Assembly (NCBI RefSeq): GCF_001368795.1
Contig: NZ_LN831198.1
Coordinates: 515,233 to 579,232 of the forward strand
DNA: 64,000 nt
Direction of reading: 5' to 3'
DNA from: Paenibacillus ihuae
GTDB lineage: Bacteria > Bacillota > Bacilli > Paenibacillales > Paenibacillaceae
Positions 54,090-63,984 of the stretch are shown here, one piece after another. Under the pieces are notes generated by a model. It searched no databases and was not told where the DNA came from. It saw only the letters and a program-made list of their open reading frames with translations. Numbering within the stretch: the stretch's first letter is position 1; each line of letters begins with the position of its first letter. The translations under genes were made by a program, and so were the position numbers.

Positions 54090-55748
54090 TTGTTGTTCGG
54101 ATTAAACCGTGATTTTGTACAACTGGATGGTATATCGATGCAGCTGGGGAGCCCTGACGGATTGTCGGCCGCAGAGCTTAACATGGTTCAGGCCAGGATG
54201 CTGATGAATACGGGCATTCCCCATCATTTGCGTCTGCTGCTAAGGGAGGTTGATCTGCAGGTTACACTGGAATATCCTGTCTCCCGCCGCAAAATGCTCA
54301 GTCATCTGCTGAAAAGTGAAAGACTGGGCATGGCCGATTTCTTCGGACTGCTGCTGCAAATTACCCGGGGGATCGAAGAAGGCAGGCTGTATATGCTTCG
54401 GGCGGAGCAGTACGCACTGCATGAGGACTATATTTTTGTAGATGGGTCTCTAAGCAGCGGCAAGGTATACCTAACTTACATACCTTTGCAGTCTGAGAGG
54501 CTGCAGGCACCACCTGGAGAGAGCATGAAGTCTCTGATCATGGTGCTTATGGCATCGGTCACAGAGCTTTCGGGAAGCGGGGTCCAAAGACTGTTGCAGT
54601 ACTGCGGAAGTGAGGAGTTCACCATGGCGGGACTCAAAACGCTGCTGGCAGAGCTGCTGACTGACGGAATCCCTGTGACTAGACCTTCCGGAAATACAGA
54701 TTCTGCCCCAGCGGGCTTTCTATCAAGCGGGGCAAAAGCTCCGGCTGCAGAGACAATGATTAAGCAGAACCCGCAGGTGATTGCAGCGGTGGAACCAGTT
54801 GTACCGAGGAGATGGTCATTCACTCAGCCGCAGGTGGAAGCAGCCAGTGCCGGGCAGATTGAAGCTCCATGGAGCAATTCTTTGCCTAAACTCCGGTTAA
54901 AGGAAGAATTGGACTCGCTTGGTCCTGAAGATACCGTGAATGACGGGAACTTACCATCCTCCTATAGAACTTATGCTGCATTAGGCGCTGTTTTGGTAGA
55001 TGCGTTGTTGTGGAAGTTTCTTTATTTGGATCAACCGCTCATGATCTGGTTAATTGTTTGCCTTACAGCGACTTTAATACTGGGGATTCTGTGCTGGCTG
55101 GTATGGAGTGAAAGATTGACGTTCGGGCGGAATAAGGTGGAGGCTGACAACGAGGAAGTACCTGAGCCGGAAGTGGGAAGGGGAGATAAACACAGGCAGA
55201 GCCGCAATCCGAAGGAGCTGGAGTGGGATTTTGGCAGAAATCCGCTAGCGCCTGTTCGTCCCCTGGCTCCAATCAGGACTGAACGGGAGCCGGCTGTACC
55301 GGATTATCCGGATATTGAGGATATGCGGCACAGGACGGCAGTGGAGGGCAGACATCAACCTGCTCCAGAAGCGGCAACAGCGCTGCTGACGCGAAGCGAT
55401 GCTTCGGGTACGGAGCGGGAGAAGGCAGAGCGGGCACGCACAGCTCCTTATCTTGAACGAATCCAGACAGATGAAGACGATATTCGTGAGAGGATTGAAC
55501 TTAACCGTGCAAGCTTTATCATCGGCCGCTCCCCGGAGGTTGCCCAGTATGTAGAGAGGTCCGAGGGAGCCTCAAGGGTGCATGCTGAAATATCAAGGGG
55601 GCCGGCAGGGTATATCCTGAAGGATCTGGATTCCAGAAACGGGACGCTGTATCAGGGAGCTCCGATGATTCCCTACAAGGAATATCCGCTGACTGAAGGG
55701 AGTGTGTTTACAATCGTAAAAGGCTGTTACACCTTCCGTTCAGCCTGA
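54090..55748 (+). CDS. DUF6382 and FHA-domain membrane protein
   Basis: The 552 aa protein has an N-terminal DUF6382-like domain (about 1-175), a linker, two membrane spans (about 290-345) and a C-terminal FHA domain (about 470-550, with FIIGRSPEVAQ, SRVHAEI and DSRNGTLYQG) that binds phosphothreonine. It is the last gene of the first Tad cluster, and may link assembly to Ser/Thr kinase signalling. The start is TTG with AGGAGGTGA upstream. Confidence 0.82.
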   Translation: MLFGLNRDFVQLDGISMQLGSPDGLSAAELNMVQARMLMNTGIPHHLRLLLREVDLQVTLEYPVSRRKMLSHLLKSERLGMADFFGLLLQITRGIEEGRLYMLRAEQYALHEDYIFVDGSLSSGKVYLTYIPLQSERLQAPPGESMKSLIMVLMASVTELSGSGVQRLLQYCGSEEFTMAGLKTLLAELLTDGIPVTRPSGNTDSAPAGFLSSGAKAPAAETMIKQNPQVIAAVEPVVPRRWSFTQPQVEAASAGQIEAPWSNSLPKLRLKEELDSLGPEDTVNDGNLPSSYRTYAALGAVLVDALLWKFLYLDQPLMIWLIVCLTATLILGILCWLVWSERLTFGRNKVEADNEEVPEPEVGRGDKHRQSRNPKELEWDFGRNPLAPVRPLAPIRTEREPAVPDYPDIEDMRHRTAVEGRHQPAPEAATALLTRSDASGTEREKAERARTAPYLERIQTDEDDIRERIELNRASFIIGRSPEVAQYVERSEGASRVHAEISRGPAGYILKDLDSRNGTLYQGAPMIPYKEYPLTEGSVFTIVKGCYTFRSA

Positions 55749-55772
55749 GAAAGCCGGAGGAACGGGCAAGCC

Positions 55773-56675
55773 TCACTCTGACTTAAGCTGCTCCAGTGCC
55801 GGCTGCAAGGTTGGATAAGTGAAGGTGAAGCCATGATTCACCGCTTTGGCCGGAAGCACCCTCTGGCCCTCCAGCAGAATTTCTGAGAGTTCACCGACAG
55901 CTGCTTTTAATATCACGGCAGGAACCGGAAACCAATGCGGACGATGATATACTTTGCCGATCATTTTGCCGAACTGCCCGTTAGTTACGGGATTAGGGGC
56001 CGTGGCATTGACCGGGCCTGTAATTTCCGGGGTGCGGATACAGAAATCGATCAGACGGGCGATATCCTCCAGGTGAATCCAGGAGAGCCACTGCTTCCCG
56101 CTGCCAATTCTGCCCCCAAAGCCTAAGGAATAGGGCAGCTTCATTTTGGGGAAAGCTCCACCCTCGTTTCCTAGGACAACGCCGGTGCGCAGTTTGATCA
56201 GCCGTACCCCTTGATAAGCTTCATCCGCAGCGGCTTCCCAGGTCTTAACGACCTCTGAGGGAAAGTCCATGACACGGGCAGGTGAATCTTCGTCAAAGGT
56301 ATCGTTAAATGATGTACCGTAAATGGCGACAGCAGAGGCTTGAAGAATGACAGGTGGCTTATGCTGCAGAGCAGCAATCAGCTTACCGGCGGCGCTCACG
56401 GTTTCAAGCCGGGATTCCATAATTGCTTTCTTCCCGCTTGGACTCCAGCGCTGGCTGAGTGAGGCACCGGCCAGATTGACCAGTGCATCCGCATTTTCTG
56501 CAATTTCAGGAGTTGTGGCAAGGTCACCCCATGTTGTATAGCTGAGGGCGGGATGAGTCAGCTTACTGTTCGGCAGCTTGCGGCCGGCTAAGAGGATTTG
56601 ATGTCCAGCAGCGAGCCAGTATTCCGTAAGCTCACGACCGATAAATCCGCTGCCGCCGCAGATGATATATTTCAT
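55773..56675 (-). CDS. TIGR01777-family NAD(P)-dependent epimerase
   Basis: The 300 aa SDR protein has the NAD-binding GGSGFIGRELTEYW, NLAGASLSQRW and WLSWIHLEDIARLI typical of the YfhF/TIGR01777 group, ending with a DUF1731-like segment. The substrate is unknown. GGGAGGA precedes the ATG at 56675. Confidence 0.88.
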   Translation of the reverse strand: MKYIICGGSGFIGRELTEYWLAAGHQILLAGRKLPNSKLTHPALSYTTWGDLATTPEIAENADALVNLAGASLSQRWSPSGKKAIMESRLETVSAAGKLIAALQHKPPVILQASAVAIYGTSFNDTFDEDSPARVMDFPSEVVKTWEAAADEAYQGVRLIKLRTGVVLGNEGGAFPKMKLPYSLGFGGRIGSGKQWLSWIHLEDIARLIDFCIRTPEITGPVNATAPNPVTNGQFGKMIGKVYHRPHWFPVPAVILKAAVGELSEILLEGQRVLPAKAVNHGFTFTYPTLQPALEQLKSE

Positions 56676-56703
56676 GAAGGAATCCTCCCTTTCAGGATGA
56701 GTC

Positions 56704-57159
56704 TTACTTGATGAGGTGCCGGTAGGGAGTGTAGTCGATGCCGTTCTTCTCAAGAAAGGTAACGAGAAACCGGTTGTCCCTTCGCGGAGTGGCAACGATA
56801 TATCCCTTGATGCAGTGCTCACGGGTCACGGCCGGCGCGTTGCTCTCCACGGCGATCTTACCGATCTCAGCAGCGATCGAATGTTTGGCGATATCGCGGA
56901 AGGGTCCTGGCACAGGCTGCACCAGCTGATCCAGAAACGCCTTCATTTCGTCGCTCCACAGCGGACGGCTGCGTTCGACCCAATAGTTCTGCCAGTCCAG
57001 CTTGGATTTGCCGTCAGCTTTGGGCAGCACCTTGAGGAATTTACGGAACATAAAGAAGCCGCCGATGCACATGCAGCCCAGCAGTAGAAAGGTCCAAAAT
57101 GCGATGGAGTTCATAAACCAATTGCTTGGAGTCGACGATAATAAACTGAAATCAGACAT
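56704..57159 (-). CDS. DUF2621 family protein (YneK-like)
   Basis: The 151 aa protein has one membrane span near residues 18-42 and a cytoplasmic domain with WSDEMKAFLDQLVQPVPGP, characteristic of DUF2621 in spore-formers. Function is unknown. It lies 28 bases upstream of the epimerase gene on the same strand, probably in an operon. AAAGGCGG precedes the ATG. Confidence 0.82.
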   Translation of the reverse strand: MSDFSLLSSTPSNWFMNSIAFWTFLLLGCMCIGGFFMFRKFLKVLPKADGKSKLDWQNYWVERSRPLWSDEMKAFLDQLVQPVPGPFRDIAKHSIAAEIGKIAVESNAPAVTREHCIKGYIVATPRRDNRFLVTFLEKNGIDYTPYRHLIK

Positions 57160-57331
57160 GTATACACCGCCTTTGACAATGATGATTGTCACAAACCTTC
57201 ATCTTACCTAAAGTATAGCGTATTTCCAAAGTTTTGCGAAGCGAAAGCACTCCGCCGGGGCTTGCCTAGATTTATTTTCCCGATCACGGTAGAATAAGGG
57301 TTAATTCGTGAAGGAAAGAGGGAAAAAAGGC

Positions 57332-58459
57332 ATGCTGAAAATAGGTTCACATGTGTCCTGCGCGGACAAGGGGCTCTTAAGCGCGGCTAATGAAGCAAAT
57401 GAGTATGGTTCCAGCTCGTTCATGATATATACGGGAGCGCCGCAAAATACACGCCGTAAGCCGATTGAAGCGATGTATCCTGCCGAAGGGAAACTGGCAA
57501 TGAAGGCTAACGGCGTTGAAGAGATCGTCGTGCACGCTCCATATATTATTAATCTGGGCTCCTATAAGGACAACACATATCAGCTTGCTGTTGATTTCCT
57601 GCAGCAGGAGATCCGCCGTACGCATGAGCTTGAGGTCAAGCATATTGTACTTCATCCGGGAGCTTACACAGACAAGGACGCGGAATACGGCATCCAGCGG
57701 ATTGCTGACGGTCTAAACGAGGTGCTTGGCGGTACGAACGAGACGGAAGTGCATGTTGCCCTGGAGACGATGGCGGGTAAAGGGACAGAAATCGGCCGCA
57801 GCTTCGAGGAGATTGCCTCTATTATTGACAAGGTCGTACATAATGAGCGGCTGTCCATCTGTCTGGATACCTGTCACATCCATGATGCGGGTTATGATAT
57901 TGTGGGTGATCTGGACGGCGTCCTGCGTCAGTTTGACGAGATTATCGGTCTCAAGCGGCTGGGCGTGGTCCACATCAATGACAGCAAAAATCCGCGCGGA
58001 GCAGGCAAGGACCGCCATACTCCTATTGGTTCAGGCTGGATAGGCTTCGAGACGATCAACAAGGTTGTCCACCACGAAGCACTCTCAGATCTGCCGTTTA
58101 TTCTGGAGACTCCATGGATCGGGAAGGATGCCAAAAAGCTGCGCCCGATGTACGAGATTGAAATCGCCCTGCTGCGTGGTAATGTGGCTGAACGGTTCGG
58201 TGCGGAATTCCTGCAGGAAGTGGAAGAGCTGCATTCTTTCTTTGCCAAACAGGAGATGGATTCCCGTAAGTATGTGCTTGATGTATGGGATCTGCTCAAG
58301 AATGATGCCAAGGCCAAAAAGGCTGATCCGCGTGAGCCGCTGGAACGTCTTTACGATAATGTAGCCGCAGCCGGACTCTTCCCGCTGCTTAGCGAGGAAG
58401 CTGTCAATCAGCGCTTAATCGCCTGGCTGGCAGGTAAACAGTTGCTCGTGAACGCTTAA
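57332..58459 (+). CDS. nfo: Deoxyribonuclease IV (AP endonuclease) with C-terminal extension
   Basis: The 375 aa base-excision repair enzyme cuts at abasic sites. The TIM-barrel metal ligands appear in [69 protein letters not shown] and RHTPIGSG. The normal family core ends near residue 285; about 90 further residues follow, helical, with no recognised domain. The ATG at 57332 begins the usual MLKIGSHVS. Confidence 0.92.
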   Translation: MLKIGSHVSCADKGLLSAANEANEYGSSSFMIYTGAPQNTRRKPIEAMYPAEGKLAMKANGVEEIVVHAPYIINLGSYKDNTYQLAVDFLQQEIRRTHELEVKHIVLHPGAYTDKDAEYGIQRIADGLNEVLGGTNETEVHVALETMAGKGTEIGRSFEEIASIIDKVVHNERLSICLDTCHIHDAGYDIVGDLDGVLRQFDEIIGLKRLGVVHINDSKNPRGAGKDRHTPIGSGWIGFETINKVVHHEALSDLPFILETPWIGKDAKKLRPMYEIEIALLRGNVAERFGAEFLQEVEELHSFFAKQEMDSRKYVLDVWDLLKNDAKAKKADPREPLERLYDNVAAAGLFPLLSEEAVNQRLIAWLAGKQLLVNA

Positions 58460-58510
58460 ACTAGATATACGTTAGATTGCGCAAGTAGATGAGAGGATGG
58501 ACAGCGGACT

Positions 58511-59407
58511 ATGGAATTACATGTGAAAAGAGATCATTTTACAGGCGGACAATATCCGAACCGGGCACGCATGCTCATTTCTTGTCCGGACGGGCCGGGA
58601 ATCGTAGCGGCTGTGTCGCATTTTTTATACCAGCAAGGTGCCAATATCGTGCAGTCAGACCAATATACGATGGACCCGGATGGCGGCATGTTTTTCATGA
58701 GAGTGGAGTTTGACCTGCCCAAGCTTGATGAGCGGCTGGATGAGGTGCGCTCGATCTTCGGCGGTGTCGCCGAGCGTTTTAAGATGGACTGGCAGATTTT
58801 CAATGTGAGCCATAAGAAGAAGCTTGCGATCTTTGTATCCAAAGAGGATCACTGTCTGGTCGAACTGCTCTGGCAATGGCAGGCCGGTGATCTGGATGCG
58901 GATATTGCTCTTGTAGTTAGCAATCACACAGATATGCAGGCCTATGTTGAATCCTTTGGTATTCCGTTCCACCATATTCCGGTTACAGCGGATACGAAGG
59001 CGGAAGCGGAGCAGCGCCAGCTGGAGGTCATTGGAGATGATATTGATGTCATCATTCTGGCCCGCTACATGCAGATTATCTCACCTTCGTTCATCGAGCA
59101 TTACCGGCACCGGATTATCAATATCCACCACTCGTTCCTGCCGGCATTCGTTGGCGGTAAACCTTATGCCCAGGCGTATCAGCGCGGGGTGAAGATTATC
59201 GGTGCAACTGCCCACTATGTCACTGAAGAGCTGGACGGCGGTCCAATCATTGAGCAGGACGTGCAGCGGGTCAGCCACAGCGACGATGTGAGCGAGCTGA
59301 AACGAATCGGACGTACCATCGAGCGGGTAGTATTGGCCCGAGCTGTGAAATGGCATATCGAGGACAGAATTTTGGTACATCACAATAAGACTGTAGTATT
59401 TAATTAA
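58511..59407 (+). CDS. purU: Formyltetrahydrofolate deformylase
   Basis: The 298 aa protein releases formate from 10-formyl-THF, supplying PurT and balancing one-carbon units. The N-terminal ACT domain (about 15-95, SCPDGPGIVAAVSHFLY) is followed by the formyltransferase fold with IINIHHSFLPAF, GATAHYV and LDGGPIIEQD, which give the Asn-His-Asp catalytic set. AGAGGATGG is upstream. Confidence 0.94.
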   Translation: MELHVKRDHFTGGQYPNRARMLISCPDGPGIVAAVSHFLYQQGANIVQSDQYTMDPDGGMFFMRVEFDLPKLDERLDEVRSIFGGVAERFKMDWQIFNVSHKKKLAIFVSKEDHCLVELLWQWQAGDLDADIALVVSNHTDMQAYVESFGIPFHHIPVTADTKAEAEQRQLEVIGDDIDVIILARYMQIISPSFIEHYRHRIINIHHSFLPAFVGGKPYAQAYQRGVKIIGATAHYVTEELDGGPIIEQDVQRVSHSDDVSELKRIGRTIERVVLARAVKWHIEDRILVHHNKTVVFN

Positions 59408-59465
59408 TTGCAATTCCCAAACATTACAACCGAATAAATTATAAAAGGTGAAAAAGCATTTTACC

Positions 59466-59500
59466 GGCATTTTGGCTACTTCTGCCAAAGTGCCTTTTTT
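59466..59500 (+). terminator. Terminator between purU and the second Tad cluster
   Basis: GGCATTTTGGC pairs with GCCAAAGTGCC (one G-U), followed by TTTTTT. It ends 37 bases before the next start codon. Confidence 0.88.
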
Positions 59501-59537
59501 CGTGGGCAAAAATCGGTTTTCAAAGGAGGTAAGGGAC

Positions 59538-60284
59538 TTGGCTTCACAGCGTGGAACTCTGTTAAAACGTAATTATTTCTTTGCCTTTTTGATCCTGCTT
59601 GCCGGTTTCGGCGGGCTGCTCGGCTATGACCTGTATTTCAAGCCTTATGTGTTGTCTCAGAGTGTAGTCAAGATTAAAGTGGCTGACGGCGGCTTTTTAC
59701 CCAAAAACTATGAACTGAAGCAAAGTGATCTCTACCTGGATTCTGTTCAGACGAAAGATGTCCCATCAGGCGTAATTACGGAAATTACCCAGGTGGAGCA
59801 CAAGATTACCAATGTGAATCTGATGGACGGCAGCATTCTGACGGCATCTCTGGTAGATGTCAGTGATTTGGAGCCGCAGCAGGACGAGGGGATATTTCCG
59901 ATCCCCAAGGAAGCCATTTACGCTATCAACGGTTCGCTGCGCAGCAGGGATAAGGTGGACATTTACCTGGTTGAGGGCGATTCGCCGAATAAGGAGCGGA
60001 GTGGCGGCACAACAGCTGAGACAGGCGCTCCGGGAGCGGTAACAGGGGGAACTGAACCGATAAGGCCTTCCCGAAAGGTGTTCCTGAGCGGTGTCACCGT
60101 AAACTATGTTCGTTCAGAGGATAACAATGATGTGCTGGACTCGGAGAACGGCAACACCAATAACCGCGTAACTTCAACAGGCAAGGTTGCGGCACCGGAG
60201 TTGAAGCTGAAGAAAAGCGATGGTGAGCTGCTCGGGCAATATTTGGAGCAGGGCAAGAAGCTGTGGATTGTACGCGTTGAATAG
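59538..60284 (+). CDS. CpaB/SAF-domain pilus assembly protein
   Basis: The 248 aa protein has an N-terminal membrane anchor (FAFLILLAGFGGLLGYDLYF). A SAF-like domain (about 50-165, with DVPSGVITEITQVE and FPIPKEAIYAINGSLRSRD, DKVDIYLV) matches CpaB/RcpC. A Gly/Thr-rich linker and a beta-rich tail follow. The TTG start follows AAAGGAGGT. It opens the second Tad cluster. Confidence 0.8.
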   Translation: MASQRGTLLKRNYFFAFLILLAGFGGLLGYDLYFKPYVLSQSVVKIKVADGGFLPKNYELKQSDLYLDSVQTKDVPSGVITEITQVEHKITNVNLMDGSILTASLVDVSDLEPQQDEGIFPIPKEAIYAINGSLRSRDKVDIYLVEGDSPNKERSGGTTAETGAPGAVTGGTEPIRPSRKVFLSGVTVNYVRSEDNNDVLDSENGNTNNRVTSTGKVAAPELKLKKSDGELLGQYLEQGKKLWIVRVE

Positions 60285-60300
60285 AAAGGAGGAAGCGGCC

Positions 60301-61365
60301 TTGAAAATATTCAGTCTGGGCATGGATCAACTGACGAATAATGAGATGAAGCTGGCCGGATTTACAGTTATAACGCAAAATGTACTGCCTGAACCCGCTC
60401 ATGCCGAAGGGCACATGCTGATGATTACGAGCGAACAGGTATCTGTTTCGGCCTTAAGTGAGCTGAGCCGGAAGTTTCCGCGCTCTACGATCCTGTATGT
60501 ATATCTGCAAAAAGGTGTACGCGGCTACCAGGCCATTCATATGCTGTGCGAAAGCCTGGGGATCTGCTTTATTCCGCCGCGCTCCACATCCTCGGCAATA
60601 ATTGAAAAGCTGCGGTACATCATAGAGGAGGAGCAGGAGGAACGCGGAAATCTGGTCGGTTTTTTCGGCTCGGGTCCAGGGATCGGCTGCACCAGTGTAG
60701 CTAAGCTGTTCGCCAGACGGATTGCTGCGGCAGGGCTGCGGGTGATTTTGCTGGGAATGGATCTGTATGATCCCGGTTATGACCGTAAACCAGCTATAAG
60801 TCTGGACAGACTACGCCCCCGGATCACAGGGAAGATGCTCCACGGCGAGGATTTTGAAGGGCTGATCAAGCAGGACGGATATTCCTATTTACCGGGCAAT
60901 TTCGATTTTCTAAGTGTCCACGATTATCAGGAGGAGGAAATCGAATATCTGCTGGCGGAAGCAGGTGCAAACGCAGATGTGGTTGTTGCTGACTTTGGCT
61001 CCATTCCTGAGAGTGCCGCATGGTACGTGGGCATGCAGAAATCAGCACTGCGTATGATGGTTACGCACCCACGGCATGAATACCGGCTTCAAGCTCTACT
61101 CGAGCTGACCGGGCACATGGATCTGCATCCGCAGGATTTCCAGTGGATCATTAACCGCAGCAATGTGGAAGAAATAACTTCACCCAAAAGTCTGGCGCTG
61201 CGCTTCGGCAGTGAGATTCTGCTTGAGTTGCCCTTCTATCAGCCGCTTCTGGACAGTCTGCCCCTGGACAAAAAAGAACTCCAGCATGTCGATGACAAGG
61301 TTCACGCTCTGTTAGTGTCCCTGGGCCTCGCGCCGGAAGTACGTAAAAAGGGGATTTTCCAATGA
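60301..61365 (+). CDS. TadZ-like ATPase with altered Walker A
   Basis: The 354 aa protein starts with TTG behind AAAGGAGG. The P-loop region reads GFFGSGPGIGCTSVAKLF (about residue 119): the usual lysine of GKT/S is cysteine. The Walker B-like VVVADFGSIPES is kept. It is probably a TadZ-type placement protein with weak or no ATPase activity. It overlaps the ATPase gene by 4 bases. Confidence 0.72.
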   Translation: MKIFSLGMDQLTNNEMKLAGFTVITQNVLPEPAHAEGHMLMITSEQVSVSALSELSRKFPRSTILYVYLQKGVRGYQAIHMLCESLGICFIPPRSTSSAIIEKLRYIIEEEQEERGNLVGFFGSGPGIGCTSVAKLFARRIAAAGLRVILLGMDLYDPGYDRKPAISLDRLRPRITGKMLHGEDFEGLIKQDGYSYLPGNFDFLSVHDYQEEEIEYLLAEAGANADVVVADFGSIPESAAWYVGMQKSALRMMVTHPRHEYRLQALLELTGHMDLHPQDFQWIINRSNVEEITSPKSLALRFGSEILLELPFYQPLLDSLPLDKKELQHVDDKVHALLVSLGLAPEVRKKGIFQ

Positions 61366-62909
61366 TCGAATACCGCGAAGAGATTTGGCAGGAACAGCGG
61401 CGGGATGAGGGGGAGTATTCTAAGCGGAAAACGCTTTGGCAACCCGATGAGTTCATGGATAATCCGCTTCCTATACCGGCAACCCGCCTTCCGTTCTCCC
61501 TGAAACAGAGTGTTTTGCGCACCAGCAAGCCTGGCAAAGAAGACTTTTACACCTTCCTGCACAAGATGAAAAGCGACATGAACGCCGGTTTGGAGCGGGA
61601 AGATGACGGTTATTTTGAACTGAATGCCAAGGCGCTGATTGGCGATCCGCAAGCGGTCAGCTTTTTTATGAATGAAATTGAAAAGTATTTACGCAAAACA
61701 CCATTTACCGGCCGCGTGCCTGAGGCATACCGGACTGCAGCTGAAGCGCTTTTTCATGAATGGAAGGGCTTTGGTCCTGCCTACCGCTGGTTCACAGACC
61801 GTGCATACAGCGAATCAACCGGACTACAGATGATCGGACGGCAAATCTTTTACAACCATCGCGGCAGGTTTGTCGCCTATCCCTATGACATGCCCTCGCT
61901 GGACCGGGTGGAGCAGTTGAAACGTTCCCTCCTCAAAAGCGACCCTAACAAAAAGCTGAACAAGGACAACCCTTCGGTAGAGTTCAAAATGGATGATCCG
62001 CTATGGCCTGGAAGGTTCATCCGGCTTGCCATCTGGGTATCGCCCAGGGTGTGGGAAGGATTTACAACGATTTCGATGCGGCGCCAGGTGGTAGAGTTTC
62101 TTGATCTGGAGGATCAGGCGGGTACGGAGTGTATTCCTGCGGAGGCTATAGAGCTAATCCGTGCACTCTCCGGAACGTTCCGCAATACGGTCATTGCAGG
62201 CGCTGTCGGTTCAGGCAAAACCACCTTCGCCAATACGATTGTCGGTGAGCAGCTTCTGGGTTCTGCCTCCTGCATGGGAGTGGTGATGATAGAAAAGCAT
62301 CCGGAGTCGATTCTGCCGTACCAGATCAAGGGACACCGGATTATTCCGATACAGGCGGCCAATGAGGAGCTGATGGAGGTAGGGGGGGAGTCGCTGCGCC
62401 ACGATCCGAACATCCTTTATATGACTGAAATGCGCTACAACGAGTGGGAGTTCTATCTGTGGAGCGGTGAGAAAGGCTACGACGGGATTACCGGAACTTT
62501 TCATACGGTTGACTCGGAGGATATTCCGTATCAGGGGGCTTTTGCAGTGTCCACGAGGATCGGCGGCAGCCTGAAGGGTCATCTGATCTCAGCACTGAAG
62601 TCCTGCGAGCTGGTCTTTATTCTGGAAAGCGTACCGGACGGGAAAAAGCGGCTGGCGCGGATTTCCGAGGTGTTCTATGACGAAGAGCGCAACTCGGTGT
62701 TCGCGAATGATCTGATGCGCTGGGAGGAGGAGCAGTCGGCCTGGAGCTATAATGACAAGCTGACGGAGAAGCTGATGACGAAGATGCGTAAGAAAAATGC
62801 GCGTGCCATGCGCGTGCTGATGCAGGAATTGGGGCACCTGGCTGCGATGAAGCCTATGGAGAATCCGCTGAAGGAGAGCCTTAAATCCAGGATTGTACTG
62901 AACGAATGA
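61362..62909 (+). CDS. TadA/CpaF-like secretion ATPase (second cluster)
   Basis: The 515 aa protein is longer than the first-cluster ATPase and only distantly similar. Walker A GAVGSGKTTFANT (about 284), Walker B NILYMTEMRYNEWE and the His box GTFHTVDSEDI are all present. The N-terminal 200 residues are specific to this branch. Confidence 0.82.
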   Translation: MIEYREEIWQEQRRDEGEYSKRKTLWQPDEFMDNPLPIPATRLPFSLKQSVLRTSKPGKEDFYTFLHKMKSDMNAGLEREDDGYFELNAKALIGDPQAVSFFMNEIEKYLRKTPFTGRVPEAYRTAAEALFHEWKGFGPAYRWFTDRAYSESTGLQMIGRQIFYNHRGRFVAYPYDMPSLDRVEQLKRSLLKSDPNKKLNKDNPSVEFKMDDPLWPGRFIRLAIWVSPRVWEGFTTISMRRQVVEFLDLEDQAGTECIPAEAIELIRALSGTFRNTVIAGAVGSGKTTFANTIVGEQLLGSASCMGVVMIEKHPESILPYQIKGHRIIPIQAANEELMEVGGESLRHDPNILYMTEMRYNEWEFYLWSGEKGYDGITGTFHTVDSEDIPYQGAFAVSTRIGGSLKGHLISALKSCELVFILESVPDGKKRLARISEVFYDEERNSVFANDLMRWEEEQSAWSYNDKLTEKLMTKMRKKNARAMRVLMQELGHLAAMKPMENPLKESLKSRIVLNE

Positions 62910-62922
62910 GGGGGCGTGAAGT

Positions 62923-63972
62923 GTGGACTTCATCTTTTATTTAATCCGCTTTGCTCTTCATTTGCTGGTTGCCTGGGGGCTCTGGCAGATGGTAAAGCCG
63001 CTGGTTGAACGTCATTTGAGGCAGCTTGGGCAGAGTATAGATCAGCATATGAAGCTTAGAAGGAGTCTTTTCCGCAAAAAAATCAGCAAGGTTAAGAAAA
63101 GGATGTGGCTGTACCGGCATTTAGATGACATGCTCTATTTTGCCCACCGGAGGTATGAGCCTGTGATCAGTGTTACGCGTTTTGTCATGCGTTCGGGTTT
63201 TCTGTTTATAGCGGTGTTATTGTCCACCTTACTGACTTTGCGTGAGCTGCCGGGACATATGAGCTTTAACAATCCATTTCTGGAGGGGATCAGCTTCGGG
63301 GAACGTCTGCCGGTTCACGAGATTTGGCGGCTTCCGCTGTTTGTGGCAATTATTGCGGGGAGCATTCCTTATTTACGGATGCGATACAGATATGCACAGA
63401 GAAAAGTACGCGGCAGCTACGATCTGCTTGACGTGATCAAGATTGCGACCAAATTTACGCATTTATCGGCGGATTCTATTTTGGCCAGAACGGCAGATTT
63501 ATTGACCGAGGAAAATGTTCTGAAGACGCCCGTGAGGCTGCTGAGTGCGGCATTTGCCAATTACAGCAATGAATATGAGCTTAATGAGCAGGCCGCGAGA
63601 TTCTCGGATGCGATAGGCACGACCTTTGCTGTTGAGTTTGTGTCTGATCTGCTGTACTGCGAGAAGGAGGGGACACGTTATCTAAAAAGCTCGCTCATGA
63701 TGCTTAACCGTTCCATGGAACAGCAGCGCGACACCATTATGACGGTAAAAGCAGGCAGCAGGGATGCGATCAGTCTGGGGCTGTATGGGAACTTGGTCGT
63801 ACTGGTTTCTTCAGTCGGGACGTTTATGTATATGCTGAAGCCGGATGTCTACTTTAAGCTGCAGTTTCAGACTACCGTAGGTCTTACCTTTCTGATGGTT
63901 ATCATCTCCGGGCTGTTTATTTCCTTCATGATCAGTACGATACTCGCCAGACCCAAACTGGACTACCACTAG
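62923..63972 (+). CDS. TadB/TadC-like membrane protein (second cluster)
   Basis: The 349 aa protein has five likely membrane spans (near residues 5-25, 85-105, 130-150, 285-310 and 318-345), with a cytoplasmic domain between spans 3 and 4. The layout fits a Tad platform protein, although T2SSF motifs are weak. The GTG start at 62923 follows GAGGGGGCGTG. Confidence 0.62.
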   Translation: MDFIFYLIRFALHLLVAWGLWQMVKPLVERHLRQLGQSIDQHMKLRRSLFRKKISKVKKRMWLYRHLDDMLYFAHRRYEPVISVTRFVMRSGFLFIAVLLSTLLTLRELPGHMSFNNPFLEGISFGERLPVHEIWRLPLFVAIIAGSIPYLRMRYRYAQRKVRGSYDLLDVIKIATKFTHLSADSILARTADLLTEENVLKTPVRLLSAAFANYSNEYELNEQAARFSDAIGTTFAVEFVSDLLYCEKEGTRYLKSSLMMLNRSMEQQRDTIMTVKAGSRDAISLGLYGNLVVLVSSVGTFMYMLKPDVYFKLQFQTTVGLTFLMVIISGLFISFMISTILARPKLDYH

Positions 63973-63984
63973 AGGGGATGAAAG

